A stretch of 64,000 bases of DNA from Nisaea denitrificans DSM 18348 (GCF_000426505.1 NZ_AUFM01000001.1:1-64000); one strand, 5' to 3'. Shown: positions 52,440 through 60,600, numbered from the stretch's first letter. Notes: a model not told the origin generated them from the sequence alone. Numbers and translations: made by a program.

Positions 52440-52988
52440 CTAGTGGCTGAGCTTGACCGGGCCGTGCATGCCGGTCTCGTAGTGACCTGGCACGTTGCAG
52501 GCGAACTCCAGGTCCGCATGCTTCGGGAAGGTCCAGACGATCTCGCCGGACTTGCCCGGCTCCAGGAGAACGCTGTTCGCCTCCTTGTGCATGCCGTGTC
52601 CCATGGAGGCCTGCATGGCCTTGGCCGCTTTGTGATTGATGCGGTCTGGCTCGAGCACGCCGTGCTCCATCATCATCATCATTTCGGGGCGGTGCGCCTC
52701 GTGCATCGCAGCTGTGGCAATATTGAACTCGTGCACGAATTCTCCGGCATTGCGGACGACGAAACGAACGGTCTCGCCTTCCTTGATATCGAGGGATTCA
52801 GGCTCGTAGTAATTGTCGTACATGGTGATTTCGATAGTCCGCGACACCTTTGCGGGATCACCCGGTTTGCCGATCTTCATGTCGTGGCCACCACCGTGTG
52901 AGCCTGCGGCGAAAGCCGTGCCAGAGGAGATCAAAGCAAGAGAAAGGCTGGCGCCGAAAACGGCACTCAAAAGTTTAGAACGGAGCAT
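52440..52988 (-). CDS. Cupredoxin-domain copper protein
   Basis: This 182-residue protein has a signal peptide (ending AFAA), a plastocyanin/azurin-like fold with GEFVHEFNI (first His ligand) and FACNVPGHYETGMHG (Cys, His, Met ligands), so a type 1 copper site is present. A Met-rich loop (RPEMMMMMEHG) is inserted between. Such proteins are typical of cop clusters and may carry electrons or copper to CopA. Start at 52988. Confidence 0.9.
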   Translation of the reverse strand: MLRSKLLSAVFGASLSLALISSGTAFAAGSHGGGHDMKIGKPGDPAKVSRTIEITMYDNYYEPESLDIKEGETVRFVVRNAGEFVHEFNIATAAMHEAHRPEMMMMMEHGVLEPDRINHKAAKAMQASMGHGMHKEANSVLLEPGKSGEIVWTFPKHADLEFACNVPGHYETGMHGPVKLSH

Positions 52989-53061
52989 GTTTGTTCCTTC
53001 ACGATGTAACTGAGCTTCAGAGCGCTCCCGCACGGGTGCGCTATTTTTAGATGAAGTCCGG

Positions 53062-53385
53062 TCAGAATCGCGGAGGGGGTATGTCCGCTTCTAGATTAAG
53101 GCCGATAACGGTCTGATGTATCGTGTGGAATGAAAGGGTCGACTCAGAGAAAATTAAATCGGAACCTACCCCTGTGGGGGCAAAAAAACCGGAAACGCAA
53201 TGCCCAATCGCGACTGTTCCGCAGTCCTGTCCGCGCTCGTCGCCACGCATGCTGTGTGCATGTTCGCTATGGGCCTGCTGTTCCGTGCAATCTTGGGTAT
53301 GTGAATGCAATGCATCCACAGAGCCGAACGACGGATGTGTCGTCGCCAGCAACAGGAAAAAAACTATGAGTACGTTTCTCAACAT
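53062..53385 (-). CDS. Small His/Cys secreted protein
   Basis: This 107-residue product has a signal peptide (MLRNVLIVFFLLLATTHPSFG) and a His/Cys-rich part (DALHSHTQDCTEQQAHSEHAH, DCGTVAIGHC), suggestive of metal binding. It is the first gene after the CueR-type promoter at 53393-53423. The promoter geometry places transcription start near 53386, so the ATG at 53385 would be on a leaderless or nearly leaderless mRNA; the ATG at 53391 would be excluded. Unknown family. Confidence 0.55.
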   Translation of the reverse strand: MLRNVLIVFFLLLATTHPSFGSVDALHSHTQDCTEQQAHSEHAHSMRGDERGQDCGTVAIGHCVSGFFAPTGVGSDLIFSESTLSFHTIHQTVIGLNLEADIPPPRF

Positions 53386-53392
53386 CAGCATA

Positions 53393-53423
53393 TATTTAAT
53401 GTCTCCACTAGGTGGAGGGTCAA
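53393..53423 (-). promoter_or_regulatory. CueR-type promoter of cop operon
   Basis: On the minus strand: -35 TTGACC (53423-53418), a 19-bp spacer with the perfect dyad CTCCAC-CTA-GTGGAG, and -10 TAAATA (53398-53393). The first 12 bases (TTGACCCTCCAC) are identical to the promoter at 39013. Predicted to drive the minus-strand genes from 53385 to 48146. Confidence 0.75.
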
Positions 53424-53631
53424 CGCCTATTTTCGGGATACCCGAAGATTTTCTCTCCGTCGTCAGGTGAATGGAGACACCGATCCTCATTCTGTGACGA
53501 TGGCTCTGGCTCTCGTTGGTTGATGCTATTGCATCGCCTCCATTTTCCAAAGAAAGTGCGCTGGTGCGTCGAGCGGTGATCCTCCGTAAACGGCATTTCT
53601 TGCATTGGTCAGAGGACGAGGAGCTGGACGG

Positions 53632-54525
53632 ATGTCAATCGCGACAATTGCGAAAATCATTCTGGTGATGATGCTTTGGGCCGCTTGTTTCCCTCTGATA
53701 ACCGCCGGTATCGAGTTCGCCCCCCACATGACCTTCGCCGCACTACGCGCGTTTCTGGCGGGCGTGACGCTGACCCTTCTGGCGGTCGCGCTGCGGCGGC
53801 CGCTACCCAAGGAACCTCAAATCTGGGCGATGGTGGCCATCGTCGGCCTTGGCGCCACGACCCTGGGGTTTGTAGGCATGTTTCATGCAGCGGAATTCGT
53901 CTCCCCCGGCATTGCGACAGTGATCGCCAACACCCAGCCGTTGCTAGCAGCCGTACTGGCGGGCGCCGTCCTCAACGAACGGCTCAACGCCCACGGTAAG
54001 GTTGGGCTGCTCTTGGGTTTTGTCGGGATTCTCGCCATCACGTCAACTAGGCTCTTCTCCGGCGGGCAGGAAAACTACATCATCGGCGTGGCCTACATTA
54101 CCCTAGCCGCGCTGGGCATCACCGTCAGCAATGTGTTGATTAAGCGAATTGCGGGCAAGGTGGATGCCCTTATGGCCATGGGCCTCCAAATGCTGATAGG
54201 CAGTATTCCACTCGCTCTGAGTGCATGGACCATGGAAGATCCGACGTCGATCCGATGGTCGCTCACGTTCGTGGGCGCACTCCTGGGCCTCAGCCTACTC
54301 GGAACGGCTTTGGTCTATTGGCTCTGGTTTTCTGTGCTGGAGAAGACCCAACTCAACCGAGCAAATGCCTTCAGTTTCCTGATCCCAATCTTCGGCTTGA
54401 CGATGGGGTTCCTGTTTTACGACGAGACTTTGGGCTGGCCGCAACTAGTTGGCATCGCGCTCACAATTCTCGGTGTGGGCTTGGTCACGCGTCGTGGGAC
54501 AAGGTCTTTAGAGGTCGATACTTAA
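53632..54525 (+). CDS. DMT-superfamily (EamA) exporter
   Basis: This 297-residue protein has ten helices in two EamA repeats (MLWAACFPLITAGIEFAPH; ALVYWLWFSVLEKTQLNRANAFSFLIP). EamA proteins export amino acids or metabolites. AGGAG lies 8 nt before the ATG at 53632. It stands alone between the cop operon and plasmid backbone; substrate unknown. Confidence 0.82.
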   Translation: MSIATIAKIILVMMLWAACFPLITAGIEFAPHMTFAALRAFLAGVTLTLLAVALRRPLPKEPQIWAMVAIVGLGATTLGFVGMFHAAEFVSPGIATVIANTQPLLAAVLAGAVLNERLNAHGKVGLLLGFVGILAITSTRLFSGGQENYIIGVAYITLAALGITVSNVLIKRIAGKVDALMAMGLQMLIGSIPLALSAWTMEDPTSIRWSLTFVGALLGLSLLGTALVYWLWFSVLEKTQLNRANAFSFLIPIFGLTMGFLFYDETLGWPQLVGIALTILGVGLVTRRGTRSLEVDT

Positions 54526-54582
54526 TCAACCGGGCCGGGCCAGCAGCACCCCAAATAATTTTCAGCGGCAACGCGCCGGTCT

Positions 54583-54897
54583 TCAAGACGCAGGTATTGT
54601 CGCTCTGGGTGGGACTAAACCAGAATTGACCCAGGTTAACAAACTCTTGGAATAATACTTTTGGCGTTTGGCGCACTGCCAATCTATCAAGAAGAGGATG
54701 CTAAGATTTAGGCGCACGCCAAAAACAATAATGATTTTCACGCCTTTGTAGGCTTCGCCGTTTGATCGAAGCGGTTTTTCGGGAAAGGCTCCGGCGTCCC
54801 ACGACTTTTTCCAAGGGCGGACGCCTGTTTCCAGTGCAGAAATGATTTTGTCTGTTACCGCCTGCATGCGGTCGGTTTTTATCATCGTCTTGCGCAT
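54583..54897 (-). pseudogene. Truncated ardC duplicate
   Basis: The first ~55 residues (DRMQAVTDKIISALETGVRP, WKKSWDAGAFPEKPLRSNGEAYKGV) match intact ArdC at 22302-23222 at most positions. After GVKIII (near 54735) homology stops abruptly and about 50 unrelated residues follow. The metallopeptidase domain is absent. R1 leader copy 2 precedes it, so leader and gene start were duplicated together. The remaining DNA-binding part could still be made, but antirestriction activity is unlikely. Confidence 0.8.
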
Positions 54898-54916
54898 GTC
54901 TAAACCCCTCTTAATT

Positions 54917-55081
54917 TGGTGCAGGGCAGCTGTTCACAACTGCGCCCCTGCATCTCCGGCGAGGAGCGAGAGAGGGGAGAAAGGCTGACGTGCCGGGAAG
55001 GGAATCACCCACCCGCAGGGCGGCGTGCAGTGGCGGGTTGGCAGGGCCTTGGCCCGAAACCTGTGGATACCCGGCAGGACG
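54917..55081 (-). promoter_or_regulatory. R1 leader element, copy 2 (before truncated ardC)
   Basis: Same layout as copy 1. The proximal stem TGCAGGGCAGC (54920-54930) with GCGCCCCTGCA (54942-54952) has two mismatched pairs of eleven; the loop TGTTCACAACT is unchanged. Shared blocks CTCCGGCGAGGAGCGAGAG, GGGTTGGCAGGGCC and GGATACCCGGCAGGACG are intact. It is joined directly to the tail of an R2 element (55079-55114). The decayed stem fits relaxed selection before a broken gene. Confidence 0.65.
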
Positions 55082-55114
55082 CGGAGTAGAGCCCGGCCCC
55101 AACGGAGATCGACC
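55079..55114. repeat. R2 element, partial copy (tail)
   Basis: ACGCGGAGTAGAGCCCGG through GGAGATCGACC matches the end of R2 copies A (about 38807-38841) and B. It begins exactly where R1 copy 2 ends, so the hairpin part of R2 has been lost at this junction. Confidence 0.5.
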
Positions 55115-55228
55115 TTATTTCACATAATCACAATCGTTTGTAGCCAGGTCCACTCGATTGGTGGCTGCCGCGAGGTGAGCGATGTTCAGATAAGGTGATC
55201 TCGCACAGAAAACTCATGCTTAAGCCCC

Positions 55229-55579
55229 CTACCCTGGAGATTTTTCATTATCTGCGGAGCGTTGACGAGCGGCCTCCCGCGCCACTTTGGTAAGCATCTG
55301 CTGTGTTGTGAGATCCGCTAGGGACCAGCGCCTGCCGCCGAATTTCAGGCAGAAGGCTGCGGCTGTCTCTTCGTCGGGAAAATAGAACCTTCCGCCGAAC
55401 TGGAACCAACGGCCGCGCACCTGGTTGCCGTGGTGCTCCATCCAGTGCGTGAGTTGCAGGGTTTTCGGCCACGCCAAAGCATCACTGAATTGCTGACCCG
55501 CCAGATCATGATCGACGCCATGGCGAAACGCCTTGTTCGCCATTGCTGCATAGGTCGATCGATGGCGGGTTCGGGTCAA
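55229..55579 (-). CDS. Plasmid-type hypothetical protein
   Basis: This 116-residue protein has no recognised domain. Visible features are LTHWMEHHGNQVRGRWFQFG, then GGRFYFPDEETAAAFCLKFGG and a basic C terminus with REAARQRSADN. The mix suggests a small globular, possibly DNA-associated protein. An ATG at 55543 is an alternative start. Gene neighbours are mobile-element genes. Confidence 0.5.
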   Translation of the reverse strand: MTRTRHRSTYAAMANKAFRHGVDHDLAGQQFSDALAWPKTLQLTHWMEHHGNQVRGRWFQFGGRFYFPDEETAAAFCLKFGGRRWSLADLTTQQMLTKVAREAARQRSADNEKSPG

Positions 55580-55722
55580 TATCGTCCTCGATCAAGGGCG
55601 GTTGGTCCATGATCGTATGCGATCATGGATTTCGCGGCCGGACCAATGGGACGGCCGCAACGAGCGCAGCGAGGACCGCCCCGGCGCCCGGACACAAATC
55701 CAGACCAAGGGTTGAAGTCGGT

Positions 55723-56001
55723 CTATTCCGCCCGAACAAGCCCCACCTCATACCCCGTCGCTTCCGCGTACCGGGTTACCATTTTAATGCTCGGCATACT
55801 GCCGCCGCTTTCCATGCGGGAAACAACGGATTGGGTCGTTTTCATCCGCTCCGCTATCTGGCTTTGCGTCAAACCTGCTCGCGTCCTCGCTTCTATAAGC
55901 CTGCCGATCAGCTTGTAGACCGGGCGCATCTTTTCATACTCAGCTTTTACGGCCGGGTTATTTTTGAAATCCTCTTCCCGCACTTCATCGATATCGATCA
56001 T
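55723..56001 (-). CDS. HigA-type antitoxin (XRE helix-turn-helix)
   Basis: This 92-residue protein has an N-terminal helical segment and an XRE HTH: LIEARTRAGLTQSQIAERMK, then TTQSVVSRMESGGSMPSIK. It overlaps the toxin gene by 4 bp, with the toxin first as in HigBA systems. It would neutralise the toxin and repress the promoter at 56348-56376. Confidence 0.85.
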   Translation of the reverse strand: MIDIDEVREEDFKNNPAVKAEYEKMRPVYKLIGRLIEARTRAGLTQSQIAERMKTTQSVVSRMESGGSMPSIKMVTRYAEATGYEVGLVRAE

Positions 56002-56324
56002 TGATCCATCTCCCTTGCTCGCTGTTCGGCCAATGCAATTGCCGAAGCCGGTGTTTTCTGGGTCTTCTTCATGAAAGCGTGCAAAACGACCATCCGCCGC
56101 CCGGACGCTGTTACATAAACGACCCTACCAATCCCGTCCCTACCGGTCAGCCGGATTTCCCATAGCTTGCCCCTCAAGTGCTTCACTCGTTTCGGGCCTA
56201 GCTTCTCGATTCCTACCTGTTTCAGCAGATCCTCGAAGTTATAGAAACGTGCTCTGATATCATCGGGTAATGAGAGAAATTCCGCCTTGACCTTCTCGTT
56301 CAGAAACTTGATTGACCACTCCAT
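55998..56324 (-). CDS. HigB/Gp49-family toxin
   Basis: This 108-residue protein matches phage Gp49-like/HigB toxins of the RelE superfamily: EFLSLPDDIRARFYNFEDLL, VKHLRGKLWEIRL, GRVVYVTASGRRMVVLHAFMKKTQKTP. The last motif (HxFxKKTQKTP) is highly characteristic. Such toxins cleave mRNA on the ribosome. Paired with the antitoxin at 55723, it forms a plasmid stability module. Confidence 0.88.
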   Translation of the reverse strand: MEWSIKFLNEKVKAEFLSLPDDIRARFYNFEDLLKQVGIEKLGPKRVKHLRGKLWEIRLTGRDGIGRVVYVTASGRRMVVLHAFMKKTQKTPASAIALAEQRAREMDQ

Positions 56325-56347
56325 ACCGCCCCCTCATTCTGTACTGT

Positions 56348-56376
56348 AATATAGCAAATATGCGATATTGTAGCAA
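56348..56376 (-). promoter_or_regulatory. Toxin-antitoxin promoter with operator
   Basis: On the minus strand: -35 TTGCTA (56376-56371), 17-bp spacer, -10 TATATT (56353-56348). An inverted repeat AATATAGC-N6-GCGATATT (56348-56369, one mismatch) covers the -10 and spacer, a suitable operator for the antitoxin. Confidence 0.65.
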
Positions 56377-56418
56377 GTCGAAAACGCAGAAACCCCGCTT
56401 TCCCCGGACATCAAATCG

Positions 56419-56787
56419 CTAGATCATATCCGCAGCCCGGATGCGGAAGGCTGCGAGGTTTTCGCTGTGTTCGCTCATCCGCAAATAGCCGCAGAAAAAC
56501 CGGTCGGAATGCATGAAAAAAACGCTGGTTATGTCTTCGGTAAGCATCTCGCAAATGCAGAAAGAGCCATCACGCCAAGCGAGCGGCGGAAGCACGCCGA
56601 GAAACTCGTGATAGATTGATTCATTGATTTCCCACATGTCGCCATGCTGGCCGGTCCAATCGGCATTGAGGATCGATCCGGTCCTTTCGCGCCCGGCTCT
56701 GTTCAAGTTTTCATAATGTTGCTCACGGCTTTCGCGGGCTGACGGCAGAACATTGATTTTCATGGTGCGCTCGATGGTGCCAGTCAT
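56419..56787 (-). CDS. DUF1419-like plasmid protein
   Basis: This 122-residue protein contains REQHYENLNRAGRERTGSIL, NADWTGQHGDMWEINESIYH and FCICEMLTEDITSVFF, which resembles DUF1419, a small family on rhizobial and other alphaproteobacterial plasmids. The match is from memory of the family pattern. Start at 56787; a Met at residue 9 is an alternative. R1 leader copy 3 lies immediately upstream. Function unknown. Confidence 0.6.
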   Translation of the reverse strand: MTGTIERTMKINVLPSARESREQHYENLNRAGRERTGSILNADWTGQHGDMWEINESIYHEFLGVLPPLAWRDGSFCICEMLTEDITSVFFMHSDRFFCGYLRMSEHSENLAAFRIRAADMI

Positions 56788-56806
56788 GTCTGTCTTTCTA
56801 TTTTTT

Positions 56807-56971
56807 CGGTGCTGGGTTGCTGTTCACAACTGCAACCCAGCATCTCCGGCGAGGAGCGAGAGAGGGGTGAAAGGCCGGCATGCCGGGAGGGGAATCACCC
56901 ACCCGTAGGGCGCCGCGGAGCGGCGGGTTGGCAGGGCCTTGGCCCGAAACCTGGGGATACCCGGCAGGACG
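56807..56971 (-). promoter_or_regulatory. R1 leader element, copy 3 (before DUF1419-like gene)
   Basis: Nearly identical to copy 1 over its length. The proximal stem is TGCTGGGTTGC (56810-56820) with GCAACCCAGCA (56832-56842), a perfect 11 bp; compared with copy 1, A to T on one arm is matched by T to A on the other. The loop TGTTCACAACT is conserved. Similarity to copy 1 extends on to about 57042, including GGGGAGAGAGCAGCG. Confidence 0.65.
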
Positions 56972-57157
56972 TAAGCGGAGCGCGCTTGGGCTTTGTGGGG
57001 AGAGAGCAGCGTTCTCTTCCCGCCATGAGCGGCAGCGGGATAAAGGACTATAACTTTCTGCACAGCCCCTTCCCGCCTCCCGGTCGCCGGCTGGGGAGCG
57101 GCAACCGGGCGAATATTCATCCTGGAGGATTCCTTTCAGTGCCGCGCAGTGGCACTT

Positions 57158-57248
57158 GCGAAAGGGATCGCTACCGAATGGGCGGAGACACGCTTGCGTG
57201 GCTCCGTGGAGCGGCCGAAGGCGGCGGAGTAGAGCCTGGGGATCGACC
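57158..57248. repeat. R2 element, copy B
   Basis: GCGAAAGGGATCG, then ATGGGCGGAGACACGC-TT-GCGTGGCTCC and AGTAGAGCC. Aligns with copy A at 38743. The hairpin stem CACGC/GCGTG replaces CCCGC/GCGGG, and the outer GCGGAG pairs with CTCCGT (one G-U) instead of CTCCGC. It lies about 115 bp beyond the extended end of R1 copy 3. Confidence 0.55.
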
Positions 57249-57275
57249 GGCGGTCTGAGCTTCTATTCAGGGACT

Positions 57276-57746
57276 TCAAAGATTCTTACGCGCACTGCGC
57301 TCGAAATCCGCAACGATGGCCTCACGTTCCCAGTTTGCCTCTCGGGCGAACGCTACGGCTCCGGTTGGATGTTCTTCACCGAGCGGCGTCAAAACAGGGT
57401 CGAGGGTGATTCGGAAGAATTCGCAGCATCTGGGGCATTGGGTGTTTTCGGCGTGATCGGCCGCGATCTGTGAAACAGTTCCGCACGAGCATTGGATGGT
57501 CCCAACGAGTTTCGTTCTGATGGGATCCAAGATGATCTCGGAATCTACGGCGGATGGTTTTGTCGGGAGCGTTCGAAACATCCTGTTGATCAGAATGCAG
57601 AAAATTCCCCATAGCGCCGAAGCGGCGAGCAAACTGTACTGGTCGCCAGCGTCAAACACCCCGTTTGGCGCTCCCGGAAAGCCGAAATAGGTAAAACAAA
57701 ATAAACCAGCGAGAATCCAGAGGGCAATTTTGACGATGAAGCGCAT
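57276..57746 (-). CDS. Membrane protein with zinc-ribbon-like cysteines
   Basis: This 156-residue protein has two N-terminal helices (VKIALWILAGLFCFTYFGF; SLLAASALWGIFCILINRMF) and a cytoplasmic part with QCSCGTVS and NTQCPRCCEFF, four or five cysteines spaced like a zinc ribbon. Start at 57746, before which lies only a weak GGAACG. Family not recognised. Confidence 0.55.
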   Translation of the reverse strand: MRFIVKIALWILAGLFCFTYFGFPGAPNGVFDAGDQYSLLAASALWGIFCILINRMFRTLPTKPSAVDSEIILDPIRTKLVGTIQCSCGTVSQIAADHAENTQCPRCCEFFRITLDPVLTPLGEEHPTGAVAFAREANWEREAIVADFERSARKNL

Positions 57747-57820
57747 ACGACGTTCCAGAATTAATAGGTAAGAGAATGACGAAGCGGCCCGGCCAAGTGG
57801 CCGGGCCGTTGGTACTGTCA

Positions 57821-58150
57821 TTATTTTGGTGTTTGGCGTTTCTGGTCCCAGAGAAGGACGTAGACGTTCGGGTCGTCCTGCTTCGGATCCTGGATCATAT
57901 TGACAAAGAAGTGTGCCGGCAGGTCCGGGGAGTCGAAATAGAGCGTCAGATACTCGCGCTTGGACGCTTCGCCGACCTTTGCATTGGCGGTACCGATCGG
58001 GAAGTTGTCGCTCAGGATGATAAAGTCAGGAGCATTGTCCGTGGATTTTTCCAGATTCGGCATGATCGTGATGTTGGTATCGATACTGACCGTTTTGATC
58101 CTGCCTTTGTAATGATCCTGATTTTTGGTGGTGTAACCGATAGTAGCCAT
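57821..58150 (-). CDS. DUF736 family protein
   Basis: This 109-residue protein fits DUF736: MATIGYTTKNQDHYKGRIKT at the start, PNLEKSTDNAPDFIIL, REYLTLYFDSPDLPAHFFV. It is a common gene on alphaproteobacterial plasmids and integrative elements; function unknown. AAGGAG precedes the ATG at 58150. Confidence 0.85.
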   Translation of the reverse strand: MATIGYTTKNQDHYKGRIKTVSIDTNITIMPNLEKSTDNAPDFIILSDNFPIGTANAKVGEASKREYLTLYFDSPDLPAHFFVNMIQDPKQDDPNVYVLLWDQKRQTPK

Positions 58151-58563
58151 TTTTAAGTCTCCTTGAGTTGAGGGCTGAGCCCGTTGTGAATGACCCCGCG
58201 TAAACACAGAGCGCGGAGACGTAAAACCCGCCAGGGGCGGAACAAAGAGGAGCACCAGAGACGGAGAAAAATGCCTCGCGAGGAATGGCGATTGGCCAGG
58301 GGATTTTTCTTACTGAAGATCTGGTTTTTGTGATGAGCGCGGCGTGTAGCGGAAAAAAGGAATTCACGGGCCGGACTCTCAGCAAACTAATACTTAACTT
58401 TTAGCTATTACGCGCAACCACTGAACTGGACCTTCATGCAAAAGACGCTATTTATGCGATCATCGATATTCGGAACATCACACACATTTTGCATCTGCAA
58501 GCCGTGTCATCTGCGCTCCACGACTATCAATGAACGGCTGTCAAATTACAGTGATGGAAAGCC

Positions 58564-58932
58564 TCATTGTGTTGCGTAAGCATCCTCAAAGCGCTCTCTG
58601 CGCTCGCCCTCGCCGCCTTCATTCATTTCATTCAATATTACATCCGAAAGAGAAATATAATTTCCGTCGCCAGATTCCTGAACTGCAAATGTTGACCATT
58701 CAAACAACAGGGATGATTGGGTATGGCAATCGCCATCTGATATAATTTTGGTAGATTTTATGTTTCTAATCGAAAGATTATTCGGCAGATTAGCCAGAAC
58801 ATTCAGAACAATATCGAGTAAACTTTTAGATAATCGCACTTTCGTATGATATTCAGAACTATCTGGCCAACTCCATGACAATAAATATATGGCGTCCCGC
58901 ATACCGTTCTCGGCAATACCGGTCACATTCAT
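58564..58932 (-). CDS. Orphan hypothetical protein
   Basis: This 122-residue protein is encoded in DNA of clearly lower GC than its neighbours. It contains YLLSWSWPDSSEYHTKVRLS and a region of short strands (SLLFEWSTFAVQESGDGNYI). No family recognised. The surrounding 180 bp on each side hold no other gene. The composition suggests separate acquisition. Confidence 0.45.
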   Translation of the reverse strand: MNVTGIAENGMRDAIYLLSWSWPDSSEYHTKVRLSKSLLDIVLNVLANLPNNLSIRNIKSTKIISDGDCHTQSSLLFEWSTFAVQESGDGNYISLSDVILNEMNEGGEGERRERFEDAYATQ

Positions 58933-59044
58933 TGATATTCTCCATATTTTTAGTGGAGTCAGAGTGTCTTTAATGTGGAATTACCCGCGTAAATGGGTAT
59001 ATATCCTCAAATTACATAGATGATTACGACGGTCAAGAAAATAC

Positions 59045-59860
59045 ATGCATTCAATTGAAGCCCACATCAAAGCCCTATTAGAGACAGCGTGGAAAAGGCG
59101 TTACACAGTGGCCCGCCTAGCTGCTGAAGCTGGCGTTGATCGATCTGTGTTTTCGCGTGTCCAGTTTGGTAAAAAATTGGTGATAGGTAAGGACGGGTTT
59201 AATCCGACCGTTCGCATCGTCCAGGCTCTGGAAAACGTCATCGGTCCGACTGATGCAATAGTGAGCTTGGAGAATTCTGCAGCGGCTGTTGTCGATCGGC
59301 AAGAATTTGTCGGCAGGCAGCATACGGTGAGAGTGTTGCTGAATGAGTCTGCTGTCCCGATACTTGCCGGAGAGCTGGCCCAGGTTGATCGGTATTGCGA
59401 GGGCTTAAAGCGAGATCGAGGAGGATTATTCAGCGAAGATCTGAACTATGACGTTCTTCGGTATCTCGCACCTGGTGCACGCTTTCATCTGGCAACAGCT
59501 CCGCCGAACGCAACCGAGGCGGTGTGGGCTCGTTGGGACAGCACTCCGGACTTTTTTAGTGGTGATGACCTGAGCGGATTGCCGGTGTCTTTTGCCGGCG
59601 ATGAGGTCTTTGAGGAGGAAATCCACAAAGACCTTGAAATGGCCCGTGAAGCGGGCATTCCGCTCTACCACGCAATATATCGAAACGGCATAGTCCGGCA
59701 GACCGAACCGCCGATGAAACGAATGTATTTTAGGCTACTTCAACGACTGAAGCGTCGCGACGGCGGCTTTGAAATTTTTTGGGTCACAATCCGAAAGAAT
59801 CTTCAATCGAACGTCGATCTCTTTAGTGACCTGCTTGGCGGTAGACCAGACGAGGTTTAA
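59045..59860 (+). CDS. HTH protein with PAS-like C terminus
   Basis: This 271-residue protein starts with an XRE-like helix-turn-helix (WKRRYTVARLAAEAGVDRSV, then SRVQFGKKLVIGKDGFNPTVRI). Its C-terminal part (about residues 140-255) resembles alphaproteobacterial PAS-like modules: FHLATAPPNATEAVWARWDS, AGIPLYHAIYRNGIV and YFRLLQRLKRRDGGFEIFWV. A sensory transcription factor is plausible. Its last 126 bp overlap the convergent gene at 59735. Confidence 0.55.
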   Translation: MHSIEAHIKALLETAWKRRYTVARLAAEAGVDRSVFSRVQFGKKLVIGKDGFNPTVRIVQALENVIGPTDAIVSLENSAAAVVDRQEFVGRQHTVRVLLNESAVPILAGELAQVDRYCEGLKRDRGGLFSEDLNYDVLRYLAPGARFHLATAPPNATEAVWARWDSTPDFFSGDDLSGLPVSFAGDEVFEEEIHKDLEMAREAGIPLYHAIYRNGIVRQTEPPMKRMYFRLLQRLKRRDGGFEIFWVTIRKNLQSNVDLFSDLLGGRPDEV

Positions 59861-60445
59861 GGCTTCGTCGTGTCCGTGCTTGCGAATGAAGATCGTCCCC
59901 AGAGGGTTGGCGTTACCATAGCCGGACATTGTACGAAAACGGCCGCTCCGTATCATTTCCTCCCTCGCCTCACCCGCTTGAATGTCTACACCGGCATGAT
60001 CGAGGCAAATCATTGCAATTGATGTCATGAACCAAGATATGAAATTGCCCTCATCCATACTGTGAAGGCCGCCGCGGTATCCAATCGTCCCTCTGAGATT
60101 CAATATGCCGGTTAAATCAGTTGTCCAACGAGGCATCGCCTCGTCGTGGTCGCAATACATCGGCAAAAAATCTTCAATGTTTGACAACAGATCCGTGGTT
60201 TCGAAACACCGCCAAGCCATGCAGCAGATCAACTCGTCTCGATGATTCAGAATTGCGCCGTATGTTCCCGGATTGTCGGGCTCATATATGCGGCGAAAGC
60301 CGGGGTAAACGTGGCGGTTACGACCGATGAGCCTTGCGGAAAACCGGCTCATGTCAGTGCCTGTTTCGAGATAATAACCACCCGATTCCAGAACATTCAG
60401 GATCGGAAGCAACTTTCTCAAAAGCAGCGGGTCGCTATTGTGCAT
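59735..60445 (-). CDS. Hypothetical protein convergent with the HTH gene
   Basis: This 236-residue protein contains SARLIGRNRHVYPGFRRIYE, RDELICCMAWRCFETTDLL, GILNLRGTIGYRGGLHSMDE and GHDEALNLVWSTAKQV. No family recognised, though the first half has an acetyltransferase-like flavour. The 3' end overlaps the HTH gene by 126 bp on the opposite strand. It may belong with that gene as a regulated pair. Confidence 0.5.
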   Translation of the reverse strand: MHNSDPLLLRKLLPILNVLESGGYYLETGTDMSRFSARLIGRNRHVYPGFRRIYEPDNPGTYGAILNHRDELICCMAWRCFETTDLLSNIEDFLPMYCDHDEAMPRWTTDLTGILNLRGTIGYRGGLHSMDEGNFISWFMTSIAMICLDHAGVDIQAGEAREEMIRSGRFRTMSGYGNANPLGTIFIRKHGHDEALNLVWSTAKQVTKEIDVRLKILSDCDPKNFKAAVATLQSLK

Positions 60446-60577
60446 GGGTGACAGTTTCAGAGTGAAAAATAACGGTCTTATGTATGAGAAAATCTCACTC
60501 TAACTCAATCGAATTCTATTTTACTCAAATCAGCACTTTTTGGCTGAGTATTTTTATTTTCACCAGCAGAGAAAAAC

Positions 60578-60600
60578 CGGGCGCCCCGACGGGGCGCCCG
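60578..60600 (-). terminator. Intrinsic terminator of ParB-like gene
   Basis: CGGGCGCCCC-GAC-GGGGCGCCCG, a perfect 10-bp stem, followed on the minus strand by GGTTTTTC. It lies 17 bp beyond the stop codon of the ParB-like gene. Confidence 0.85.

Noticed and set aside
53020-53050. Terminator between the cupredoxin gene and the small His/Cys gene
   Set aside because: The AGCGC/GCGCT hairpin has its T-run on the plus strand only, whereas the genes run on the minus strand; a co-transcribed pair is more likely.
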